Source: a bacterium (lineage in GTDB: Bacteria > Elusimicrobiota > Elusimicrobia > UBA1565 > UBA9628). From it: DNA of 47,128 bases. The stretch lies in NCBI GenBank assembly GCA_021810245.1, contig JAJZJF010000007.1, forward strand, positions 1 to 47,128, read 5' to 3'. The translations under genes and the position numbers were made by a program. This document shows positions 10,592 through 17,498 of the stretch, piece after piece (the first letter of the stretch is position 1; the number at the start of each line of letters is the position of its first letter). The notes below the pieces were generated by a model. That model had not been told where the DNA came from and did not search any database. It worked only from the letters and a program-made list of their open reading frames with translations.

Positions 10592-10679
10592 TTTGCCGGA
10601 TTCCTAAACGACGCGCTCGATTTCGGGTTCATGAAGCGAGGCGCGGCAACTAAAATTCCCCCGCGACAAATCCCGATTT

Positions 10680-10702
10680 GTGTTGTATTATAATTACAAC
10701 AC
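10680..10702. promoter_or_regulatory. perfect inverted repeat GTGTTGTA-TTATAAT-TACAACAC, probable autoregulatory operator containing a TATAAT -10
   Basis: 8-bp perfect arms with 7-nt spacer, 16 nt upstream of an XRE-type reading frame. Confidence 0.75.
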
Positions 10703-10718
10703 GGCAAAGGGGAATAAG

Positions 10719-10936
10719 ATGAACAAGGGGAAAAAGTTTGGAGAGTATTTTAAGAGCCTGCGGCTTCATCTTGGGTTGGCTTTGCGCGACTTTTGCCTGA
10801 AAAACGGTTTTGACCCCGGCAATGTCAGCAAATTGGAGCGGGGAGTTTTTTGCCTCCCCAAGATGATCAAAAAATTCGCGTCTATGCGTATAATAGCATG
10901 AGAAAGCAAAATCAGGAAAAACTTATTATGCCGTAA
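10719..10936 (+). pseudogene. XRE-family HTH regulator/antitoxin, frameshifted at a T6 run (10846-10851)
   Basis: MNKGKKFGEYFKSLRLHLGLALRDFCLKNGFDPGNVSKLERGVF, then frame 0 gives CLPKMIKKFASMRIIA*. One extra T gives ..SKLERGVFLPPQDDQKIRVYAYNSMRKQNQEKLIMP*. Confidence 0.7.
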
Positions 10937-10955
10937 AATAGAGGATGAAATTGAC

Positions 10956-11252
10956 ATGACTATTCCAACACAAGATACGGTTATAGATAGGCTGAAAAGG
11001 TACTGGGCAAAAGAAAAATGGTGGTTCATATTGACGGTTGTCCTAGGGATAATTGCTGGCGTGGCGATAGCGGATGGAGACAGGGAAGGATTTTTAGGAA
11101 CGCCTCTATCTATACTTATTGGAATAACTAGGGCAATAACTTTTGTAGCCCTTCTCAGATTCATAGTATGGCCTATTATAAGGGCGCCTATAGTTGCTTT
11201 CCGTGAAATGCGCAAAGCAAATATTCCACCCAAAAGCTCCGATAAAATCTAA
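10956..11252 (+). CDS. small membrane protein, about two TM segments
   Basis: WWFILTVVLGIIAGVAIA and ILIGITRAITFVALLRFIVWPII hydrophobic stretches. Confidence 0.55.
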   Translation: MTIPTQDTVIDRLKRYWAKEKWWFILTVVLGIIAGVAIADGDREGFLGTPLSILIGITRAITFVALLRFIVWPIIRAPIVAFREMRKANIPPKSSDKI

Positions 11253-11282
11253 AGTGATGCGGAGGTAAAATCAAGCGCTAGG

Positions 11283-11363
11283 ATGCTTAACTCATCCGTT
11301 TTAGGCGGCAATCAGCGTTTTTTGAAGGGCTTCCGTGATCTGGTAAAACCGCGTCGCGACGAT
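11283..11363. repeat. copy B of the imperfect ~84-bp direct repeat
   Basis: Aligned by eye to 10508-10591. Confidence 0.85.
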
Positions 11364-11401
11364 TCAGGGAAAAACTTTTCGCCGTTTGATAGAATAATTC
11401 C

Positions 11402-12280
11402 ATGATCAATTTTATTTTTCTCATCGCCTTGATGATTCAACCGGGTTTTGCCGCCATCAAACCAGCAAAACCGACGAAAAAAATTCCCCCGTTCCATAAA
11501 ATTTTAATCGTCATTTTTGAAAACACGAATTATCAAGACGCGGCCAAGCAGCCGTTTATGGCTTCTCTCGCAAAAAAAGGGGCTCTCCTTGCCAATTACC
11601 ACGCCGTCGCCCATCCCTCCTTGCCGAACTATCTCGCCTTAACGTCGGGAAACACTTGGGGGATCCATGATGACAACGACGCGACTCTTAAGGTCCGCCA
11701 TATCGGCGATTTATTAGATGAAGCCCACAAAAGCTGGAAGGTTTACGCCGAGGCCTATCCGGGAAAACCCGGCCAATGTTTTCTAGGATCTTATTCCGGA
11801 ACCTATGCGCGAAAACACGTGCCGATGCTCAGCTATAAAGACGTTCAAAAAACCCCGGCCCTGTGCGGCAAAATCGTCAACGCAAAAGAATTTTTTAGTG
11901 ATTTTCAAAAAAAATCTCTGCCGGATTTCGCCCTTTACATTCCCGATCTAAAAAATGACGCGCACAATACCGACGTTCGCTACGCGGACCGCTGGTTTAA
12001 AAAAGATTTCGGTCCGCTCATGTCAAAATGGCCGAAAAACGAGCTCCTCGCCTTTACTTTCGATGAAGACGGCTCTTATAACGTCCACACCCATGGGTAT
12101 AACAAAAGCGCCAACCGCGTCTTGACGGTCTTGTATGGACAAGGCGTGCGGCGCGGAGAGGTCTCAAAAAAGTGGTATAGCCATTACAGCCTGTTAAAGA
12201 CTGTGGAAGCGGCGTTGGGGCTTAAGAGTTTAGGACAAAAAGACAAGTCGGCTCCCATCATCGACGATGTATGGAACTAA
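11402..12280 (+). CDS. secreted phosphoesterase-family protein (acid phosphatase/phospholipase C-like)
   Basis: Signal peptide; KILIVIFENTNYQDAAKQPFMASLAKKGALLANYHAVAHPSLPNYLALTSG; FTFDEDGSYNVHTHG. Confidence 0.85.
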   Translation: MINFIFLIALMIQPGFAAIKPAKPTKKIPPFHKILIVIFENTNYQDAAKQPFMASLAKKGALLANYHAVAHPSLPNYLALTSGNTWGIHDDNDATLKVRHIGDLLDEAHKSWKVYAEAYPGKPGQCFLGSYSGTYARKHVPMLSYKDVQKTPALCGKIVNAKEFFSDFQKKSLPDFALYIPDLKNDAHNTDVRYADRWFKKDFGPLMSKWPKNELLAFTFDEDGSYNVHTHGYNKSANRVLTVLYGQGVRRGEVSKKWYSHYSLLKTVEAALGLKSLGQKDKSAPIIDDVWN

Positions 12281-12298
12281 GGCTCTGTGACAGAGCCT
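12280..12298. terminator. hairpin AGGCTCTG-TGA-CAGAGCCT between convergent genes
   Basis: Perfect 8-bp arms; overlaps the last base of the plus stop and the minus stop. No T-tract, so terminator function is uncertain. Confidence 0.45.
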
Positions 12299-12971
12299 AA
12301 CCTTGGGATTTCGTCGCGATCAGTTGCGGCCAGATGGGGACCAGCGAATTAATAAAAGAATTGGTGATATCGGTAATCGCTGACAGGCGATCTAAACCCT
12401 GATAGGTCATCGAAGCCGACCAAAGAACCTGCCCTGTTTGAACATCCACCATTCGCGACACCATCGAAACCTGGGCCGCGGAAGTGACAATTTGAGAGCC
12501 GGGAACGCCCATCACCGAGCCCTGCGAATAAACGTTGTTTCCCGGGATAGGCGTCATCCCATAGCCATACATTCCTGGATAGCCGACCGCCGGGTATCCC
12601 GCCGCTCCGGTAACGACATAACTTTGACTGGGAGCGCTGGCCACCACGCTACCGACAAAGAGAGCGTCAACGCCGAGAATCTTTCCTACCTGATGAACCG
12701 TTGAGGGATCCAAAATCCCCGAGGCAGCTAGGTGATTTTCATTTAAAATCGCGTTAAGTTGCTGCCGTTCAATGACATTAGCCCCATGGGCCACCAAGGC
12801 CTGGGTCATCATATCCGCCGCCGCATTGCCGTTAGAACCGCTAAAGCCAACGACGGCGACACGATGAATGGACGCGAAATCAAAGCGCGGGTTATAGGCC
12901 ACGCTGGGGGCCGAGGAACACCCGATGACGGCGAGAGAAGCGCTTAAGAAAAGAAAAGAGACTTTTCTCAT
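12297..12971 (-). CDS. CsgG-family lipoprotein
   Basis: Lipobox LAVIGCSS; VAVVGFSG..AADMMTQALVAHGANVIERQQLNAILNEN..GKILGVDALFVGSV. Confidence 0.8.
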   Translation of the reverse strand: MRKVSFLFLSASLAVIGCSSAPSVAYNPRFDFASIHRVAVVGFSGSNGNAAADMMTQALVAHGANVIERQQLNAILNENHLAASGILDPSTVHQVGKILGVDALFVGSVVASAPSQSYVVTGAAGYPAVGYPGMYGYGMTPIPGNNVYSQGSVMGVPGSQIVTSAAQVSMVSRMVDVQTGQVLWSASMTYQGLDRLSAITDITNSFINSLVPIWPQLIATKSQG

Positions 12972-13438
12972 GGGGTTTTCTTGGTTTTCTTAATGACGAT
13001 CTTGGGGTCGATATGGTGAATATGAAGTATGGCGGTGTTTTTCATTTCAGGGTCGGTCGCCCACTTAAGGCACTCCTGCCATTCTTTAAGGGCTTTTTTA
13101 GTCTCTTTACGATACTCATAAATCAAGCCCAACATATAATGGCCCTCGACCAATTTTGGATCAATTTTGACCGCCTCTTCAAAAGCCCGCCTCGAATCTG
13201 CATACCGCTTCATTTTTTTAAAGATAAAGCCTAGTTGAATCTCCAATTCCGCATTCTTGGGGTATTTTTTAGCGGCCTCTTCGATGACATCCTTGGCTTG
13301 GACCAAATCAGGGCTAACGGCGGGAGAAGTTTTTGCCGGTTTGACCGTTCCCGCAACTTTCTGCGCGCTTAAAGCCAAAGGACCAACCAAGACAAAAACG
13401 GACACAAACGCGAAAATCTTAAAAGAAGTTAATTTCAT
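12968..13438 (-). CDS. TPR-repeat protein, secreted
   Basis: Signal peptide; YPKNAELEIQLGFIFKKMKRYADSRRAFEEAVKIDPKLVEGHYMLGLIYEYRKETKKALKEW. Confidence 0.8.
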   Translation of the reverse strand: MKLTSFKIFAFVSVFVLVGPLALSAQKVAGTVKPAKTSPAVSPDLVQAKDVIEEAAKKYPKNAELEIQLGFIFKKMKRYADSRRAFEEAVKIDPKLVEGHYMLGLIYEYRKETKKALKEWQECLKWATDPEMKNTAILHIHHIDPKIVIKKTKKTP

Positions 13439-13460
13439 ATCTGCCTCCCAGAAAATTATG

Positions 13461-13754
13461 TTAGCAAATTCCAAGCTCGCTTAGAATTTGCGGGATATCG
13501 GCCAACTTTACATGGCTTTTCCAAACCCCATCGGGGTAAATGAATAAATTGGGACCCTGGGCGCATAAATCGAGGCAGCCCGAGTTCGCCACCCTGATTT
13601 TGCCTTTGAGACCCGCCGCCTTGACGGACTCTTTAAGGGCTTTGCAAAGCTCCACCCCGCCTTCTAAAGAATCAGCGCAGGAAGGACGCCCGTCCTCTCT
13701 TTTATTGACGCAAACGAAAACAGTTTTTTGATAGGGAATTTTTTTTCGTTCCAT
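13461..13754 (-). CDS. (2Fe-2S) thioredoxin-like ferredoxin
   Basis: TVFVCVNKREDGRPSCAD..KIRVANSGCLDLCAQGPNLFIYPDGVW. Confidence 0.85.
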   Translation of the reverse strand: MERKKIPYQKTVFVCVNKREDGRPSCADSLEGGVELCKALKESVKAAGLKGKIRVANSGCLDLCAQGPNLFIYPDGVWKSHVKLADIPQILSELGIC

Positions 13755-14482
13755 TAAGACAACTCTTCAAGCCAAAAAGGGGCTTCCTGACCCCCTTTCA
13801 GAAAATCCTCGGAATTGCCGACATCACGCCAGGCAAAAGAATCAGCTAAAAAAGCCTGAATATTTTCGCCCTCTTCCGCCAAGCGGAGATATAAATCAAT
13901 GATAGAAAATTTCCCAACTTCCTTGATCTTTGAAAATATCCTGGGGCTGACGACATGAATCCCGTCAAAAGCCAGGGCCTTGAACTCCCCTGATTTTGAA
14001 AAAGACCGGGTTTTTCCCTCTTTTTGGTATCCGCATAAACGGCCTTCCTCAAATAAAAGAAAGCGGGAACTCAAACGCTGGCGCACCGACAAGGTCGCGA
14101 GAGCTCCTTTGGAATCTAAGTGAAATTGATAGAGACTCTTTAAATCAACCCGGCTTAAGACGTCAGCATTATGAATAAAAAAAGGAGCGCCATCTTCCAA
14201 AAAACGCGCCGCGTTTTTAAGCCCGCCTCCAGTCTCGAGAATCTCCTCTTCATGAGAAACCCTGATGGGAACGCCAAAAGACTTTTGGGAAATAAAATCT
14301 TTAATCTGGTCGGCCTTATAATGCGTGTTAATGACAATCGAAGAAACTCGAGCCTTGATCAGCCGCCGAATGGCGATTTCAAGGAGCGAAACGCCTCCAA
14401 CGGTCAAAAGAGGTTTGGGAGTTTTTTCGGTCAATGGGCCCAGCCTCTTTCCAAACCCGGCCGAGAAAATTAAAGCCTGCAT
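13754..14482 (-). CDS. MurU-like MurNAc-1-phosphate uridylyltransferase / sugar nucleotidyltransferase
   Basis: MQALIFSAGFGKRLGPLTEKTPKPLLTVGG; HEEEILETGGGLKNA; HNADVL. Confidence 0.8.
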   Translation of the reverse strand: MQALIFSAGFGKRLGPLTEKTPKPLLTVGGVSLLEIAIRRLIKARVSSIVINTHYKADQIKDFISQKSFGVPIRVSHEEEILETGGGLKNAARFLEDGAPFFIHNADVLSRVDLKSLYQFHLDSKGALATLSVRQRLSSRFLLFEEGRLCGYQKEGKTRSFSKSGEFKALAFDGIHVVSPRIFSKIKEVGKFSIIDLYLRLAEEGENIQAFLADSFAWRDVGNSEDFLKGGQEAPFWLEELS

Positions 14483-14494
14483 GAAAGAATAAAA

Positions 14495-15940
14495 TTAAGC
14501 GACAGGCTGAGGCAAACTCAAGTGTTTCACCAGAACGTTTAATGAGAAATTTTTCCTCAGATGTTCCGCCAATTTTTCCGCGCAATAGACCGAGCGATGG
14601 CGCCCGCCCGTGCATCCAAAAGCGACAAAAAGATTTGAAAATCCGCGAGAAGTATAATTTTCAACGCTTTGATCGATAATTGAAAAGATAGAAGTTAAGA
14701 ATCTTTTAACCTCGGGACTTTTGTCTAAAAGCGAAATCACCTCGGCGTCCAAGCCCGTTAAATTGGCCATCTTTTTATCGCGCCCGGGATTCGGCAAGGC
14801 CCGGCAATCAAACACAAAACCGCCGCCATGCCCATTTTCATCTCTAGGAACTCCCGCGGGATAAGAAAAACTAAAAATATTGACCGTCAGTTTCTTGGTC
14901 GCTGCGCCCAAAGCCATCAACTGGGGAGAAGAAGCCATTTTCTTAAGCAAGGGAACAAAGGCGGGCAAGGAAACTCCTAGTTCTTGCGTTTCCAGAAGCC
15001 AGGACAAATTCTTAAGAGCGAAAGGGATGCTCTGAAGAAAATGAGGTTTTCTATCGTAAAATCCTCTCAAACCGTAGGCTCCGAGAGCCTGGAGAATGCG
15101 AATCAAAATAAAGCCTGGGTAATATTTCATGAAAGCGGCACGATTATAAGACGTTGTTTTTCCCAAAGCTTTTAAGTAGGCCTCTAACAGCTCTTCTCTA
15201 AAGGCCGCGCTAAGATTAGCCTTAGCGTCAAAAGCGAGAGAGGCGATATCATATTGCAAGGCCCCGTGCCGCCCCCCTTGATAATCGATAAAAGCGGGCT
15301 TTCCGCCGCAGACCATGATATTTCTCGACTGAAAATCGCGGTATAGGAAATAATTGGAATCAGCTCCCGACAGGAAATCGCTAAAGCGCTCAAAATCTTC
15401 TTCCAAGGCCTGCTCATCAAACGGGATATGGGCCAAGGTTAGAAAATAATATTTAAAATGATTCATGTCCCAAAGCATGGATTTTTTATCAAAATGGGAG
15501 CGCGGATAGCAGGCGGAATAGTCTAAGTTTTTTCCCGCTTCGACTTGAAAACGCGGCAAGATTTCAGCCGCTTCCAAATAGACGGAAGCGACCTCGGGCG
15601 GTATTTTCTGTTTCGATCGGTTTTGAGAGAGATAGTCAAAAAGTGTCACATCCCCCAAATCTTCTTCCAAATAAACTCCAGCGCCAAGGTTTTCAGCGTA
15701 GATTTCGGGCACGAAAAGCCCGCTTTTGCGGAAGCGCCTTGAGAAAGAAAGGAAGGCCTCGTTTTCCTTTCTCTCCGGCCCCCAAACCCCAATGACGCTT
15801 AGATTTTTGGCGCGCAAGCGAAAAATCTTCCGACTGGATCCGTCGCCTTTCAAAGCCTCAATGGAAACAGGAGCTTGAGAGAAGGTTTTTTTAAATAGGG
15901 CTAAAAGAGATGATTCTGGAGTTTCCAACGAGCCTCTCAC
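14495..15940 (-). CDS. fusion: AmgK-like phosphotransferase (about 14891-15940) and RapZ C-terminal domain (about 14498-14890)
   Basis: APH-fold motifs YRDFQSRNIM and PAFIDYQGGRHGALQYDIASL; C-terminal GVPRDENGHGGGFVFDCRALPNPG..LTGLDAEV..FVAFGCTGGRHRSVYCAEKLAEHL. Confidence 0.85.
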   Translation of the reverse strand: MRGSLETPESSLLALFKKTFSQAPVSIEALKGDGSSRKIFRLRAKNLSVIGVWGPERKENEAFLSFSRRFRKSGLFVPEIYAENLGAGVYLEEDLGDVTLFDYLSQNRSKQKIPPEVASVYLEAAEILPRFQVEAGKNLDYSACYPRSHFDKKSMLWDMNHFKYYFLTLAHIPFDEQALEEDFERFSDFLSGADSNYFLYRDFQSRNIMVCGGKPAFIDYQGGRHGALQYDIASLAFDAKANLSAAFREELLEAYLKALGKTTSYNRAAFMKYYPGFILIRILQALGAYGLRGFYDRKPHFLQSIPFALKNLSWLLETQELGVSLPAFVPLLKKMASSPQLMALGAATKKLTVNIFSFSYPAGVPRDENGHGGGFVFDCRALPNPGRDKKMANLTGLDAEVISLLDKSPEVKRFLTSIFSIIDQSVENYTSRGFSNLFVAFGCTGGRHRSVYCAEKLAEHLRKNFSLNVLVKHLSLPQPVA

Positions 15941-16341
15941 GAAGGCTTGCCCTTCTTGCGATTTTCGACCGCCGCAATCGCGCGCTCAATCTTAGTCTTA
16001 AGCGCCTCGATTTCGACGGGTTTAACGATATAGTCGACGGCGCCAAATAAAAGGGCGTCATTTAAGGTCGCGGCATCGGCAAGGCCGGAAACGACGATGA
16101 TGGGAATATCAGAATATTTGGCCGAAGCCCGAAGTTCCCGCGTAAAAGCGATTCCATCTTCTCCCGGCATCATGATGTCCATTAATATCAGGCTTGGCTT
16201 GCGCACTTCAATGGCTTCCCGCGCTTCCTTAGCGCTAAGAGCACACGCGGCGTCATAGCCCAAAAACGGCAGTGTCTTTTCGTAAAACTCGCATAAAGAC
16301 ACCTCATCATCCACCGCCAAAATTAAGTGTTTATTCGCCAT
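15937..16341 (-). CDS. single-domain CheY-like response regulator receiver
   Basis: LILAVDDE.., SLILMDIMMPGEDGIAF, IPIIVVSG, DYIVKPVE. Confidence 0.9.
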   Translation of the reverse strand: MANKHLILAVDDEVSLCEFYEKTLPFLGYDAACALSAKEAREAIEVRKPSLILMDIMMPGEDGIAFTRELRASAKYSDIPIIVVSGLADAATLNDALLFGAVDYIVKPVEIEALKTKIERAIAAVENRKKGKPS

Positions 16342-16843
16342 GATTGTTCCTTTTCCCAGCCCACAAGTCAAGAGCCCAAATCGGCTGAACCTTAAATATA
16401 ATCAGCGATAAGATAATGAGGACAAAATCAACGCCAATCATGATTTTAGGCTCGGGATGAAAAGAGGCCCCAAAACACCCGCAGCTAGGCAGCTCGATGC
16501 CGCGAATCTTTAGAGAGAAAAGCGCGAAGTCAAAAGCGATAAACAAAATACCGGAAGCGACAGTGAAAAGACGCAAAAGATATCCCGTCAACAAACTGTA
16601 TCCAATCAACAGCTCAAGCCACGGCAAGAATGTCGCCAAGGTCAAGGCGGTCGAAGGGGAAACCAAGTTATAGGCTTCAATGATGAGCGCAAACTCTTCT
16701 TTGGGCGCCGCCAGTTTAGAGACTCCGGCGACAATCAAGATAATTCCAATAAGAAGCCGGGCAAAAACGGAAATAAACCTAAAGGCCTTAGAAGATGAGG
16801 CTCGTTTCTCCGGCGAACTTTTGACTTCGGTTTCTTTATCCAT
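16331..16843 (-). CDS. MauE/DoxX-family membrane protein
   Basis: RLLIGIILIVAGVSKLAAPKEF-type start, TM helices, loop ELPSCGCFGASF. Confidence 0.8.
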   Translation of the reverse strand: MDKETEVKSSPEKRASSSKAFRFISVFARLLIGIILIVAGVSKLAAPKEEFALIIEAYNLVSPSTALTLATFLPWLELLIGYSLLTGYLLRLFTVASGILFIAFDFALFSLKIRGIELPSCGCFGASFHPEPKIMIGVDFVLIILSLIIFKVQPIWALDLWAGKRNNHGE

Positions 16844-17459
16844 GTTTTTTGGCCAGAATTTTATCGATCCAAATTGGCCCCAAGGCCGAGAGTTGAAGGC
16901 CGCCTATAAATCTCTTTCCGTTAATAAAAAATGTGGGTGTGGCGCTCACCCAACGCTCTTGCCCTTCCTTGACATCGGCATCAATTAAGGCGACCGTTTT
17001 CGGATCTTTCAAACAGGCCTTAAAGGCCGCGTTATCCAAGCCCAAGGATTTCACATAAGCCTCAATCGCCTCAGGCGGGGATTTTGCTTCCACCCACTGG
17101 TCTTGATTTGCATACAGCAAGTCGTGAAGTTCCCAAAATTTCCCCTGTTCTCCCGCGCATTCCGCCGCAATGGCCGCCGACTTTGCCCAAGGATGAATAT
17201 GCTCGAGAGGGAAATCCTTGAATATAAAGCGAACCTTGGAGCCGTAAAGGGCTAAGAGTTGTTTGCGCGGCCCTTCTGCCGCCCGGCAGGCGGGACATTC
17301 AAAATCGGAGAATTCTGAAATCGTAATAGGAGCGCCAGCCGGACCTTCAATGCGATAAGCGGGAGCGGTCTCCACATAAGGCTTGCGGCTCTTCTTAGCG
17401 AAAAGCCCGGTCACGGCGACCAAAGCTAAAACAACAAGACCCCCGTAAACACGCTTCAT
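16836..17459 (-). CDS. DsbA-family thiol oxidoreductase
   Basis: TISEFSDFECPACRAAEGP, FIFKDFPLEHIHPWAKSAAIAAECAGEQGKFWELHDLLY, SATPTFFINGKRFIGG. Confidence 0.9.
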   Translation of the reverse strand: MKRVYGGLVVLALVAVTGLFAKKSRKPYVETAPAYRIEGPAGAPITISEFSDFECPACRAAEGPRKQLLALYGSKVRFIFKDFPLEHIHPWAKSAAIAAECAGEQGKFWELHDLLYANQDQWVEAKSPPEAIEAYVKSLGLDNAAFKACLKDPKTVALIDADVKEGQERWVSATPTFFINGKRFIGGLQLSALGPIWIDKILAKKHG

Positions 17460-17479
17460 CCCGATTATTCTACAAAACC

Positions 17480-17498
17480 TTGGCGCCTATAGCGCCAA
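17480..17498 (-). terminator. hairpin TTGGCGC-TATAG-GCGCCAA immediately after nrdJ stop, followed by GGTTTTG
   Basis: Perfect 7-bp arms with weak T-tract on the minus strand. Confidence 0.5.

Noticed and set aside
10453-11402. Transposon or integron interpretation of the repeat-flanked patch
   Set aside because: No transposase/integrase frame and no terminal inverted repeats found; only an imperfect direct repeat is supportable.
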